Positions 43,197 to 51,653 of a DNA stretch of 64,000 nt are shown one piece after another. Below the pieces are notes generated by a model that was not told where the DNA came from, made no database searches, and saw only the letters and a program-made list of their open reading frames with translations. Source of the stretch: Pararhodobacter sp. CCB-MM2 (lineage in GTDB: Bacteria; Pseudomonadota; Alphaproteobacteria; Rhodobacterales; Rhodobacteraceae). Position 1 is the first letter of the stretch, and each line of letters opens with the position of its first letter. The position numbers and the translations under genes are program-made. The stretch lies in contig NZ_LRRR01000015.1 of assembly GCF_001691415.1 (NCBI RefSeq), positions 40,674-104,673 on the forward strand, read 5' to 3'.

Positions 43197-44003
43197 ATGC
43201 AGGGCGCGCGCCCCCGTCCCCGTCTCTCGTTCGGCACGTCTATCGTGCCGGGCGAGCGCGTGCTGCCCGAGGAGGTCGCCGTCGCGCTGACCTTCAACGG
43301 CACCACGCAGGCGGTGATGATGGCGACGCCCGACCATCTGGCCGATTTCGCCTATGGCTTCGCGCTGACCGAAGGGCTGGCGCGCAGCGAGGAAATCGAA
43401 AGCCTTGAGGTCGTCGAGACCGAAAAGGGCCTCGACGTACAGCTGTGGGTTTCGGACGCCGCCGAGGCGCGGCTGAGGGAACGACGCCGCGTGATGGCCG
43501 GGCCCGTGGGCTGCGGTCTGTGCGGCATCGACAGCCTTGAGCAGGCAATGCGCCCGATGCAGGCGGTCGCACATGGCAGCTTCCGCCTGACCCCGCCGCA
43601 GGTGATGGCCGCGATTGCCGCCCTGCCCGGCCAGCAGGCGCTGCATGACGTCACCCGCTCGGCCCATTGCGCAGCCTTCTGGGACGGCAGAAGCATGATC
43701 GCCGCGCGCGAGGATGTGGGGCGCCACAACGCGCTCGACAAACTCGCCGGGGCGCTGATCCGCTCGGGTCAGGACGCGACCAAAGGCTGCGTGGTGCTGA
43801 CCTCGCGCGTGTCCATCGACCTCGTGCAGAAGGTCGCGGCGCTTGGCGCGCCGATGATCATCGCCGTTTCCTCGCCCACGGTCGACGCCGTGGACCTTGC
43901 CGAACAGCTCGGCATCACCCTGATCGCGCAGGCCCGCCCCGAGAGGTTCGAGGCCTTCACCCATACCGACCGCATCGTGACGGAGCTTTCGCATGTCCGC
44001 TGA
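43197..44003 (+). CDS. fdsC: FdsC (FdhD family) molybdenum-cofactor sulfuration/insertion chaperone
   Basis: 268 aa. The FdhD-type sulfurtransferase motif VGCGLCGID carries Cys106 and Cys109. VGRHNALDK and SRVSIDLVQK are family hallmarks. It transfers sulfur to the bis-MGD cofactor and delivers it to FdsA, without which the enzyme is inactive. The gene starts 5 bp after fdsA, and the next gene starts 11 bp inside its end. Confidence 0.93.
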   Translation: MQGARPRPRLSFGTSIVPGERVLPEEVAVALTFNGTTQAVMMATPDHLADFAYGFALTEGLARSEEIESLEVVETEKGLDVQLWVSDAAEARLRERRRVMAGPVGCGLCGIDSLEQAMRPMQAVAHGSFRLTPPQVMAAIAALPGQQALHDVTRSAHCAAFWDGRSMIAAREDVGRHNALDKLAGALIRSGQDATKGCVVLTSRVSIDLVQKVAALGAPMIIAVSSPTVDAVDLAEQLGITLIAQARPERFEAFTHTDRIVTELSHVR

Positions 44004-44217
44004 CAAGATCACCCGCATGGCCAACCAGATCGCCGCCTTCATGGCGTCGAAGCCGCATGCCGAGGGCGTGACGGGCCTTGCCGCCCATATCAACGACTTC
44101 TGGGAGCCCCGGATGCGCCGCCAGTTCTTCGAACTGATCGACGCCGGGGGCGAGGGCTTCCACCCGTTGGTGCTGGAAGCCGCCAATCAGATCCGCCGCC
44201 CCGCAGAGGCCGCCTGA
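43993..44217 (+). CDS. fdsD: FdsD, formate dehydrogenase delta subunit
   Basis: 74 aa (MSADKITRMANQIAAFMASK opening, with NDFWEPRMRRQFFELID as core). Matches the small FdsD family, needed for mature FDH in R. capsulatus and present as a subunit or assembly factor. It overlaps fdsC by 11 bp and is the last gene of the operon; a strong terminator follows 28 bp later. Confidence 0.92.
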   Translation: MSADKITRMANQIAAFMASKPHAEGVTGLAAHINDFWEPRMRRQFFELIDAGGEGFHPLVLEAANQIRRPAEAA

Positions 44218-44245
44218 TCGCTGCCCGTTTGGGCCACACAACAAC

Positions 44246-44281
44246 AAACACCCGGCCGAGTTTCCCCCGGCCGGGTGTTTT
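44246..44281 (+). terminator. Rho-independent terminator of the fds operon
   Basis: A 12-bp perfect stem, AAACACCCGGCC with GGCCGGGTGTTT, an 11-nt loop and a TTTT end. It also faces the convergent minus-strand exported-protein gene ending at 44300, where the A-rich left arm gives a T-run, so it may act in both directions. Confidence 0.9.
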
Positions 44282-44299
44282 CCATTGTGACCACACGGT

Positions 44300-44812
44300 T
44301 CAGTCCGCCGTTCGGTTCCAGTTTTCCAGCATCAGAACCGCCGTCACATCACAGCCGTTCAACCCGTTGAAATTACGGATACGGGCCCGAAGACGGAAGC
44401 GGCGCGTATGTTCGTCCGGGGTGCCACCCACGAAGGGCACGTTATCCGTATCGAGGATCTGGATCCGCGTGCGGTTGCCCAGATTGTAGAGCCGCCCCCA
44501 GATTACCGAGCCATTCACCCGGTGCCAGCGACGGCCGACCACGACATCGCTGCGGAACCGGTAGGTATTCGCGCCCCCGGCCGCGAAGTTCAGCACCAGC
44601 TCGCTCTGCCCGCCGTCGATCTGCGCGGCATTCAGGCGCGCGCGGACCATCTCGGTCTGCAGGGGCCAGCCGTAGGAACGGCAGCCGGTCGCATCAGCCA
44701 GATAGCCGCCGCCCATGAACTCGGCGCGGGCCGGAGCGGTCAGGATCAGCACCAGCAGGATGGTCAGCGGGGTGAAGCGGAACAGCATCATCCGTAGGAA
44801 GAAGAAGATCAT
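44300..44812 (-). CDS. Exported protein of unknown function, paralog B of a tandem pair
   Basis: 170 aa from the ATG at 44812, with a hydrophobic signal peptide ending in LILTAPARA (near 28). The mature part begins EFMGGGYLADATGCRSYGWP and ends near NFNGLNGCDVTAVLMLENW. It aligns with the product of the upstream gene by the pattern (F/L)(M/L)GGG(Y/F)L...C..YGW at the start and (N/H)NFN-L-GC-V at the end, so the genes are tandem duplicates. Two conserved Cys probably form a disulfide. I do not recognise the family. 10 bp separate it from its paralog. Confidence 0.65.
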   Translation of the reverse strand: MIFFFLRMMLFRFTPLTILLVLILTAPARAEFMGGGYLADATGCRSYGWPLQTEMVRARLNAAQIDGGQSELVLNFAAGGANTYRFRSDVVVGRRWHRVNGSVIWGRLYNLGNRTRIQILDTDNVPFVGGTPDEHTRRFRLRARIRNFNGLNGCDVTAVLMLENWNRTAD

Positions 44813-44822
44813 CGCGCGCCCC

Positions 44823-45401
44823 TTATGGCTGACGCAGCGAGAGATAGACCGCGACCTGGCACCCCTCGAGCTCGTTGAAATTGTTGAAATGCAGGACCAG
44901 ATCGTCGAGCGCGACCTCGGTGCCATGCGGGATGTCGCCGTAGAGGTCGTAGTAGAAGTTCATTGTCGGCTCATCGACGGTCCAGGGCCCGTTCCAGATG
45001 TAGGTCGCCTGATCCAGCGTCTGCGTGCGCCGATAGGCTTCGACATTGTCGTAGCGCATGGCGATGGTGCCGGTGTTGAACATCAGCGACAGCTGGGTTT
45101 CGTCGTCCGGATTGCCGGGCGCGCCCTGCGGCGCCATCCGCGCCAGCAGCTGATGCGTCCCGGTCCAGCCGTATTGATCGCAGGTGTTGTATTTGGCGAT
45201 CAGGAAGCCACCGCCCAGCAGTTCGGTCCCGGCGAAAGCCGCGGTGCCGCTGGCCATCAGACCGGCGACCGCCAGCGCAGGGGCCAGCCCCGCTGCAACC
45301 CGGCGTCTCTCGGTGCGCGGACCGAAGCGGCCCCCGCGGCGGGCGATGGAGGCGACTCCCGTCGCGTCGGATCCCCGGATTTCTGACAGCACATGCCCCA
45401 T
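44823..45401 (-). CDS. Exported protein of unknown function, paralog A of a tandem pair
   Basis: 192 aa from the ATG at 45401 (AAGGGG upstream). A long basic N-terminal region leads to a hydrophobic signal segment (GLAPALAVAGLMASGTAAFA). The mature part opens GTELLGGGFLIAKYNTCDQYGW and ends DLVLHFNNFNELEGCQVAVYLSL, the same framework as the neighbouring gene. The unusually long n-region may mean the start is further downstream. It is the first gene of the pair and lies close to the type II secretion genes, so it could be exported by that system (inference). Confidence 0.65.
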   Translation of the reverse strand: MGHVLSEIRGSDATGVASIARRGGRFGPRTERRRVAAGLAPALAVAGLMASGTAAFAGTELLGGGFLIAKYNTCDQYGWTGTHQLLARMAPQGAPGNPDDETQLSLMFNTGTIAMRYDNVEAYRRTQTLDQATYIWNGPWTVDEPTMNFYYDLYGDIPHGTEVALDDLVLHFNNFNELEGCQVAVYLSLRQP

Positions 45402-45414
45402 GCCACGTCCCCTT

Positions 45415-45432
45415 ACCAATTAAACTATTGGT
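45415..45432. promoter_or_regulatory. Inverted repeat ACCAAT-N6-ATTGGT upstream of the exported paralogs
   Basis: Perfect 6-bp arms 14 bp upstream of the ATG at 45401. The same segment contains TTAA-N8-TTAAC (45420-45436), close to but one base longer than the CtrA box TTAA-N7-TTAA. A plausible operator for the pair; the factor is unknown. Confidence 0.35.
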
Positions 45433-45506
45433 TAACTTGTTGGGAAAACGGGGCGGCTTTGGGGCGAGTCCTCAATGAATCCTTGACGTTTGGTGTCCGG
45501 AAACGA

Positions 45507-45529
45507 CCCCTCCCGCCGTGAAGGAGGGG
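45507..45529 (-). terminator. Hairpin after the TPR-like lipoprotein gene
   Basis: CCCCTCC and GGAGGGG pair around a 9-nt loop, 25 bp past the stop of the minus-strand lipoprotein gene. The minus strand continues TCGTTTCC, so the T-run is weak. Confidence 0.5.
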
Positions 45530-45553
45530 AATTGTTTCCACTCACGCAGGCAA

Positions 45554-46108
45554 TCAGCCCGCCGCGGCCAAATCCGTCAGAATCATCTGCGCGCGGGCCT
45601 GCATCGAGCCCGTCTCGTCATGCGCGGCGCCCGAGGCGGCATAGGCAGCCAGATCCGCCTGCGCAGCCAGCAACAACGAGCGGGTCACCGCATCGCGCTG
45701 ACCGGCGGCCAGTCGGGCGCGGGCGGCCTCGTGCCGGGCCGTCCCCCGTACGGCCAGAGCCGAGGCATGGATCGAGCCCTGCTGGCGCTGGACCAGAATG
45801 TCCGCGGCGTCGACCGCCTCGTCGAAGCGGTTCCCGCGCAAAAGCGCATGGGCGTATTCCAGCTGCAAGCGGGTGCTGGTGCTGGCATCGACGCTGTCCA
45901 TGATGCGCGCATAGCGACGGATCGCGACATCGTAGCTGCCCGTCTCCAGCGCCTGCCGCGCCACGAGGTAGTCGGATTGCGAGCCACCACCGGCCAACGT
46001 GCCGGCAGCCTCGCAGGCTCCCAGCGCGCACAGCAACATGAGGGCCGCCTTGGGCCCCCGGAAGGCGAAGAATTGGATCACTGCTCTCACCTTGTTTTTT
46101 CTTTTCAT
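45554..46108 (-). CDS. TPR-like lipoprotein divergent from gspC
   Basis: 184 aa from the ATG at 46108. The N-terminus is basic, then hydrophobic (AALMLLCALGAC), with a lipobox LGAC at Cys32, suggesting an outer-membrane lipoprotein. The rest is helical, with TPR-like repeats (YDVAIRRYARIMDS, LEYAHALLRGNRFDEAVDAADILVQR). TPR lipoproteins such as PilF/PilW are secretin pilotins of type IV pili. Its position, 54 bp divergent from gspC, makes a role with the GspD secretin plausible but unproven. Confidence 0.65.
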   Translation of the reverse strand: MKRKNKVRAVIQFFAFRGPKAALMLLCALGACEAAGTLAGGGSQSDYLVARQALETGSYDVAIRRYARIMDSVDASTSTRLQLEYAHALLRGNRFDEAVDAADILVQRQQGSIHASALAVRGTARHEAARARLAAGQRDAVTRSLLLAAQADLAAYAASGAAHDETGSMQARAQMILTDLAAAG

Positions 46109-46162
46109 CCTAGGCCGAGAGGCCGATAATGTCCAGAAAAACACCCAGAGGCCCCATCGCGC

Positions 46163-46963
46163 ATGTCCCTTGCCACGCCCGCCAGCGTGAGCCCCGGCTC
46201 GCCCCGACAGACCGCCGCCTCCGGTGCGCGGCGCGGAACGGCTGGTGCGTCGCTGCTGGCGCTGTTCCCGGCGTCGATCGTGGCGGGCACGGGCCTCGGG
46301 CTGGCGCTGTTGGCCCTGCTGGCGCCGCCGCCCTCTGTCGCCCCCCTGCCGCCGCTCGACGCCAGCCTCGCGCAGGCGACCGAGGCCGGGGTGGAGGCGG
46401 ACACGCCGCACGCCGTCTGGGCCCCGCTGTTCGGCGAGCGTCTGAGCGCCGCGCCGATCGCCCCCCCGCCCCCGGTCGAGGAAGACGAGGAGGACCTCGC
46501 CCTCGACACGCTGGACGACAGCCTGCTGGTGCTGCGCGGGCTGGCACTGGCCGACGACCCGGCCGAGGCCTTCGCCATCGTCGAAGGCTATGACGGCATC
46601 GAAATCGTGCGGGTCGGGGACATGATCTCGGGCGAGTTCGAGGTTCTGGCCATCCTCTCGGACGGGTTGGAGGTTGCCAGCCGCGTCACCGACGAGCTGT
46701 TCCTGATCGAATTCGACGACGACCGCCGCCCGGAGGACGCCGGCGACATGGGCGCATCTTCCCGCGATGTCATGGAGGATGAGGATCTCGACGCCTATGA
46801 CGAGAACATGGACGACGAGGACGATTTCGCGGATGACCCGGCCGAAACGGTGATGCCCAGCTTCGGCGCCCCCCGCGCGGGCCCGAGGCCAACCGCTACG
46901 AATCCGACGGCACCTTCCCCGAGGACGACCCGGTCCGAGCCCCGCAGGACGGCGCGCGGGTGA
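46163..46963 (+). CDS. gspC: Type II secretion protein GspC (apparent C-terminal frameshift)
   Basis: 266 aa as read. Cytoplasmic N-terminus, one membrane segment (about 30-54) and a periplasmic HR domain (about 80-175; WAPLFGERL, LLVLRGLAL, AFAIVEGYDG, VRVGDMI, LAILSDGLEV), which links the inner-membrane platform to the GspD secretin. A highly acidic tail (EDEDLDAYDENMDDEDDF) follows. After residue about 235 the frame turns Arg/Pro/Thr-rich, while another frame reads on sensibly to 47010, so a base seems to be missing in the C6 tract at 46869-46874. No PDZ domain is visible. First gene of gspCDEF. Confidence 0.82.
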   Translation: MSLATPASVSPGSPRQTAASGARRGTAGASLLALFPASIVAGTGLGLALLALLAPPPSVAPLPPLDASLAQATEAGVEADTPHAVWAPLFGERLSAAPIAPPPPVEEDEEDLALDTLDDSLLVLRGLALADDPAEAFAIVEGYDGIEIVRVGDMISGEFEVLAILSDGLEVASRVTDELFLIEFDDDRRPEDAGDMGASSRDVMEDEDLDAYDENMDDEDDFADDPAETVMPSFGAPRAGPRPTATNPTAPSPRTTRSEPRRTARG

Positions 46964-47010
46964 TGAGCGGGACCGACCGACCTGCCTATGGCTTCGGCCT
47001 CAGCCGATGA
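46869..47010 (+). other. gspC: Displaced C-terminal coding segment of gspC
   Basis: In the frame one base off, about 42 codons read PEANRYESDGTFPEDDPVRA and on to GTDRPAYGFGLSR and a TGA at 47008-47010. The composition (acidic, balanced) continues the gspC tail far better than the annotated frame. One added C in the run of six at 46869-46874 would join both into a protein of about 282 aa. It could be a sequencing error, a real mutation or slippage. Confidence 0.6.
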
Positions 47011-47080
47011 GAGCGCCGATGTTTGCCGACCCAGCTTTTGCCCCCGTTGACGTGGGCCCTGAAACAGAAACAATCGCTTC

Positions 47081-49003
47081 ATGACCCGGTATTTCAGTAT
47101 CCTCGTTTTCCTCTGCCTGACCGCCTTTGCGCTGCCGGGGGCCGCCAACGCGCAGATCCGGCTGGACCTGCGCGACGTCGATCTTGGCAGCTATATCGAG
47201 CTGGTCGGCGAACAGACCGGGCGCAACTTCATCGTCGACCCGGATGTGCAGGGCTCTGTCACCGTCTATGCGCCGGTCCCCGTCTCGCCCGATGCGATGT
47301 ACGAGATCTTCCTCAACGTGCTGGAGACGAACGGCCTGACCATCGTCGAGGGCAACGGCATCGACCGAATCGTCGCCATGAGCTCGGCCGCGGGGCTGGC
47401 CAGCGGTCGTGGCCCGGCCCAGCGCGGCGGGGCCTATGTCACCCGCGCCATCCCCGTCGCCGCCAGCGATCTGAGCGAGGTCTTCGATGTCGTCGAACCC
47501 TTGATCGCGCCGGAAGCCATCCTGACTCCTGTCCCCTCGGCCGGGTTGCTGATCCTCTCGGACCGGCGCGAGAATGTGGAACGGATCGAGGCGCTGGTCG
47601 CCCGGCTGTCGCAGGTCAGCGGCCGCTCGGTCGAGACGGTGCAACTGCTGCACGCCAATGCGGGCGAGCTGGCGACCGTGCTGCAATCGGCCGTCCCCTC
47701 GGACGGCAGCGCCGGCAGCATCGCCGGGGACGCGGGCGCCAATGCCATCGTCATCGCCGGCCCCCAGGAATTCCGCGACCGCGTGCGCGCGCTGGCGCTG
47801 CAGCTGGACCAACCGCAGGTCCGCCCGACCTCGCGCGTGATCCGCCTGAACTATGCCCAGGCGACCGAGCTGGCCGAGGTCGTGCGCCAGTCACTGGGCG
47901 TCACCGGCGAGGGCGAGACGCCGATCACCGTGGTCGCCGAACCGCAGTCGAACGCTCTGCTGATCACCGCGCCGCGCGACCGGATTGAGGCCATCACCCA
48001 AGCCGTCCGCGCGCTGGATCTGCGTCCCTCGCAGGTGCTGATCGAGGCCGTGATCTTCGAGGTCTCCTCCGAGAATTTCTCGGACCTGTCGGTGCAATTC
48101 GGCGGCTTGCTGAATCAGGCAATCGGCGGCGGCACCTCCTTCGCGCTGGACGGTCGGTCCTCGCTGATCACGCTGATCTCGGCGGCGATGGCCGGCAACA
48201 CTGCCAGCCCCGGCAACGGTGGGTTCATGGGCTATGCCGATGGCAACTTCGCCGCGCTGATCACCGCCATCGCGCGGGAACGCTCGACCCGGCTTCTGTC
48301 CACCCCCGCCGTGATGACCCTGAACAATCAGGAAGCCGAGATCGTCGTGGCGCAGAACGTGCCCTTCGTCACCGGCTCGTATTCCACGACCGAGGGCGGC
48401 TCGGCCACCAACCCGTTCCAGACCATCGAGCGTCAGGACGTGGGCCTGACCCTGACCGTCACGCCGCAGATCACCGATGACGGCACCGTCCGCATGGCCA
48501 TCGCGCAGGAGGTGTCGAACCTCACCGGCACGACCTCGGCCGCGGGCGGCGAGGTCACGGCCCGCCGCCGGCTCTCCACGAATGCGCTGGTCGGCAATGG
48601 CGAGGTCATCATCCTCGGCGGTCTGATCGAGGACAATCACACCGCCCAGAACCAGCGCGTGCCGGGTCTCAGCAGCATTCCCGTGGTCGGCCAGCTGTTC
48701 CGCGGGCGCTCGGTGCAGGAAGGCCAGCGCGTGCTGCTGGTCATGCTGCGCCCCCGCGTGGTCAATTCCGAACGCGACGCCACCCGCATCACGCGGGAAA
48801 TCGCGCGCGAAAGCGAAAGCCTCAGCCGCCAGATCTCGCCGCGCGTCAACAACGGCGTCTACCCGGAGGTCCGGCGCACCGGCTTCCCCTTCGACGGCGT
48901 CGATCTGAACCAGCCCTTCGACGAAACCTATGTCGACCAAGCCGTGCGCGAGCGCCTGTTCCCGCCGCTGCCCCCGCGCCTGAACGTCGGTGTGGGCCAG
49001 TAA
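47081..49003 (+). CDS. gspD: Type II secretion outer-membrane secretin GspD
   Basis: 640 aa with a signal peptide (LVFLCLTAFALPGAANA, cleavage near 24). N0 domain (IRLDLRDVDLGSYIELVGEQTGRNFIVDP) and N1-N3 repeats (about 110-330; AIPVAASDLSEVFDVVEPLI, VQLLHANAGELATVL, IRLNYAQATELAEV) precede the secretin core (about 360-590; VPFVTGSYSTTEGG, ERQDVGLTLTVTPQI, ILGGLIEDNHT). Forms the outer-membrane gate. No cysteine-anchored lipidation site, so a separate pilotin is expected. Confidence 0.96.
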   Translation: MTRYFSILVFLCLTAFALPGAANAQIRLDLRDVDLGSYIELVGEQTGRNFIVDPDVQGSVTVYAPVPVSPDAMYEIFLNVLETNGLTIVEGNGIDRIVAMSSAAGLASGRGPAQRGGAYVTRAIPVAASDLSEVFDVVEPLIAPEAILTPVPSAGLLILSDRRENVERIEALVARLSQVSGRSVETVQLLHANAGELATVLQSAVPSDGSAGSIAGDAGANAIVIAGPQEFRDRVRALALQLDQPQVRPTSRVIRLNYAQATELAEVVRQSLGVTGEGETPITVVAEPQSNALLITAPRDRIEAITQAVRALDLRPSQVLIEAVIFEVSSENFSDLSVQFGGLLNQAIGGGTSFALDGRSSLITLISAAMAGNTASPGNGGFMGYADGNFAALITAIARERSTRLLSTPAVMTLNNQEAEIVVAQNVPFVTGSYSTTEGGSATNPFQTIERQDVGLTLTVTPQITDDGTVRMAIAQEVSNLTGTTSAAGGEVTARRRLSTNALVGNGEVIILGGLIEDNHTAQNQRVPGLSSIPVVGQLFRGRSVQEGQRVLLVMLRPRVVNSERDATRITREIARESESLSRQISPRVNNGVYPEVRRTGFPFDGVDLNQPFDETYVDQAVRERLFPPLPPRLNVGVGQ

Positions 49004-49006
49004 GCG

Positions 49007-50443
49007 ATGAGCGGCGCGCGCCTGCCCTTCGCCTTCGCCCGCGACAATCAGGTGGCGCTGGACGAGGCCTCCCTGCTGACCGGGCCTGAAGCCAGCATGA
49101 ACGGCCTGCGCGCCGCGCGTCTGCGGGCCGGACGGGCACTGGACCCCGAGGGGCTGGACCTTGACGGCTTCCAGTCCCGGCTGGCGCGCCTCTATGACAA
49201 TGGCACCAGCGACACCGAGGACGTGGCCTTCGACCTTGAAGACGGCAACGCCACCCTCGCCCGCGATATCCTTGAGGACCCTGAGGACGCGCCGGTGATC
49301 CGGCTGGTGAACCAGCTTCTGCGACAAGCGGTGCGCGGCGCGGCCTCGGACCTGCATCTGGAACCGCATGAGGACGGCCTGCGCGCCCGGATGCGCATCG
49401 ACGGCACGATGCAGAACGTCTTCGACCGCCGCGACGTGCCCGCGAAACGCGTGGTCTCGCGCCTGAAGGTCATGGCCGGGCTCGACATCGCCGAGACGCG
49501 CCTGCCGCAGGACGGGCGCATCGCGCTGAGGCTGGGCGGGCGGGCCATCGACGTGCGTCTTTCCACCCTGCCCGGCCATCATGGCGAGCGGGTGGTGATG
49601 CGTCTGCTGGATCGCTCCGGCGGGCTGATGGCCTTGGACCGCCTCGGCCTGTCGCAGGAGAATGCCGAGCGCCTCAACCGCCTCGCCGCGCTGCCCAATG
49701 GCATCATTCTGGCGACCGGTCCGACCGGCTCGGGCAAGACCACGACGCTCTATTCGCTGCTGCGGCTGGCCGACCGGCGCGAACGCACGATCCTGACGGT
49801 CGAGGACCCGGTCGAGTACGACCTGCCCGGCATCAGCCAGACGCCCGTGAACCCCGACATCGGCCTGACCTTCGCGCGCGGATTGCGCTCGATCCTGCGC
49901 CAAGACCCCGATGTGATCCTCGTGGGCGAGATCCGCGACGGCGAGACCGCGCAGGTCGCCTGCGAGGCGGCGCTGACCGGTCACCTCGTCTTCTCGTCCC
50001 TGCACGCCAATACCGCGCTTTCCGCCGTGGTCCGCCTGCGTGAACTGGGGGTCGAAGGCTATCTGGTCGCCGCCACCCTGCGCGGGGTGATGGCGCAGCG
50101 CCTCGTGCGCAGGCTCTGCCCGCATTGCACCCGCCACGAGCCCCCGACCGAGGTCGAGGCCGCCCAGTTCCGCGCCCATGACCGCCCGGTGCCCGCCACC
50201 GTGCCCCATGCGCAGGGCTGCGAACAATGCGACGGCACCGGCTATTCCGGCCGGGTCGGCATCTTCGACATTCTGGAGATCGACGAGCCCCTGCGCGCCG
50301 GGATCGACAGTGATGCCTCGGAGATCCGCCTGCGCGAGATCGCCGGGCCGCGGCCCTCGCTGATGCAATCGGCGCTGGATCTGGTGGCCGACGGCGCGAC
50401 CTCGCTGTCCGAAATCCGCCGCGTGCTGGGCGAGAGCGCGTGA
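49007..50443 (+). CDS. gspE: Type II secretion ATPase GspE
   Basis: 478 aa hexameric ATPase driving pseudopilus assembly. Walker A GPTGSGKTT, Asp box TVEDPVEYDLPGI, Walker B ILVGEIRDGETA and His box LTGHLVFSSLHANTA are all present, and the zinc tetracysteine reads CPHC...CEQC. The N-terminal domain is short, beginning MSGARLPFAFARDNQVALDE. Starts 3 bp after gspD; stop overlaps gspF by GTGA. Confidence 0.97.
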   Translation: MSGARLPFAFARDNQVALDEASLLTGPEASMNGLRAARLRAGRALDPEGLDLDGFQSRLARLYDNGTSDTEDVAFDLEDGNATLARDILEDPEDAPVIRLVNQLLRQAVRGAASDLHLEPHEDGLRARMRIDGTMQNVFDRRDVPAKRVVSRLKVMAGLDIAETRLPQDGRIALRLGGRAIDVRLSTLPGHHGERVVMRLLDRSGGLMALDRLGLSQENAERLNRLAALPNGIILATGPTGSGKTTTLYSLLRLADRRERTILTVEDPVEYDLPGISQTPVNPDIGLTFARGLRSILRQDPDVILVGEIRDGETAQVACEAALTGHLVFSSLHANTALSAVVRLRELGVEGYLVAATLRGVMAQRLVRRLCPHCTRHEPPTEVEAAQFRAHDRPVPATVPHAQGCEQCDGTGYSGRVGIFDILEIDEPLRAGIDSDASEIRLREIAGPRPSLMQSALDLVADGATSLSEIRRVLGESA

Positions 50444-51648
50444 AGACCTTCACCTACACCGCCTACACGCCCGAGGGGAAACGTCGCCGTGGCGTGGTGG
50501 TGGCCGAGGACGAAGCCGATGCCTCGACCCGCGTCGCCGCGCTGGGGCTGATGCCCTCGACGCTGGAGGCCCAGGCCGGCGCCGCCACCAAGACCCGCCG
50601 GCGGGAACGCAAGATCGACCGCGACCTGCTCTCGGTCTTCACCCGGCAGATGGCCGTGCTTCTGGGCGCGGGCCTTGCCGCCGATGCCGCGCTGGAGGCC
50701 GTGCAGGGTGCTGCCGGCGCCGCACGGATCGAACGCCTCGCCGCCGAAGCCCGCGCGGGCCTGTTGCAGGGCGAGAGCATGGCCGACGCCTTGGGGCGCG
50801 CCGGAGGGGCCCTGCCGCCGTGGTATGCCGCCGCCGTGCGCGCGGGCGAGCAATCGGGCGATCTGGCGGCGGTGTTCGAGACCCTCGCCACCCATTTGGA
50901 AACCAGCGCCGGCGACCGTGCCGCGATCACCTCGGCTCTGGTTTACCCGGCCTTCGTGACCGTCGTCGCAATCGTCGTCTGCGCCATCCTGATGACCACC
51001 GTCGCGCCCGAAATCGTCGCGATGTTCGAGGATTCCGGCCGCCCCCTGCCGCCCCTGACCGTCACTGTCATGGGCATCGTCGACTGGGTGCGCGACCATT
51101 GGCTGCTGTTGCTCGTCGCCGTCGCGCTGCTGGTGCTGGCGGTGATGGGCATCAACCGCAACCCCGCCCTACGCGCCCGCCGCGACACCTTCCTGTTGCG
51201 CCTTCCCCTGATCGGGCGGTTCCTGCGCATGGCCGCCGCCGCGCAATACCTGCGCACCCTGGCCGTCGTCATCAACTCGCGCCTGCCGCTGACCGAGGCT
51301 CTGCGCTTCTCGGCGGGTGTGCTGGATATCGCCCGCTACCGCGCCGAGGCCGAAGAGGCCGGCGAGGCGCTGAAACGCGGCGAGAGCCTCAGTCAGGCCC
51401 TGAACCGCCTGCCCTTCCTGCATCCCGTGGCCCGGCAATTGGTGCAGGCCGGCGAGGCCTCGGCGCGGCTGGGCCCGATGACCGAGCGCGCGGCGGTGCT
51501 GGCGGAAAGCTGGCTGCGGACAGAGCGCAAGCGGGTGTCGGTGATCATCGAACCCGCGTCGATGGTGATCGTCGGCGGCATGGTGTTGACCATCGTCATG
51601 GCGATCCTGTTGCCGATCTTCGACATGCAGGCGCTGGTCTCGGGCTGA
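50440..51648 (+). CDS. gspF: Type II secretion inner-membrane platform protein GspF
   Basis: 402 aa with a GTG start overlapping the gspE stop. Two repeated T2SSF domains (about 65-190 and 270-390) and three membrane segments (about 168-190, 218-240 and 370-395). Motifs FTRQMAVLLGAGLAADAALEAV, LRTLAVVINSRLPLTEAL and EPASMVIVGGMVLTIV are typical. Anchors the GspE ATPase. It is the last gene on the plus side; only 5 bp separate it from the convergent gspN. Confidence 0.96.
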   Translation: MKTFTYTAYTPEGKRRRGVVVAEDEADASTRVAALGLMPSTLEAQAGAATKTRRRERKIDRDLLSVFTRQMAVLLGAGLAADAALEAVQGAAGAARIERLAAEARAGLLQGESMADALGRAGGALPPWYAAAVRAGEQSGDLAAVFETLATHLETSAGDRAAITSALVYPAFVTVVAIVVCAILMTTVAPEIVAMFEDSGRPLPPLTVTVMGIVDWVRDHWLLLLVAVALLVLAVMGINRNPALRARRDTFLLRLPLIGRFLRMAAAAQYLRTLAVVINSRLPLTEALRFSAGVLDIARYRAEAEEAGEALKRGESLSQALNRLPFLHPVARQLVQAGEASARLGPMTERAAVLAESWLRTERKRVSVIIEPASMVIVGGMVLTIVMAILLPIFDMQALVSG

Positions 51649-51653
51649 TCCCC

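Noticed and set aside
38282..43306. Very long minus-strand open frame (about 1670 codons) opposite the fds operon
   Set aside because: It mirrors fdsG-fdsA codon by codon, has His/Arg/Gly/Asp-rich composition without domains, and arises from the high third-position GC of the real genes.
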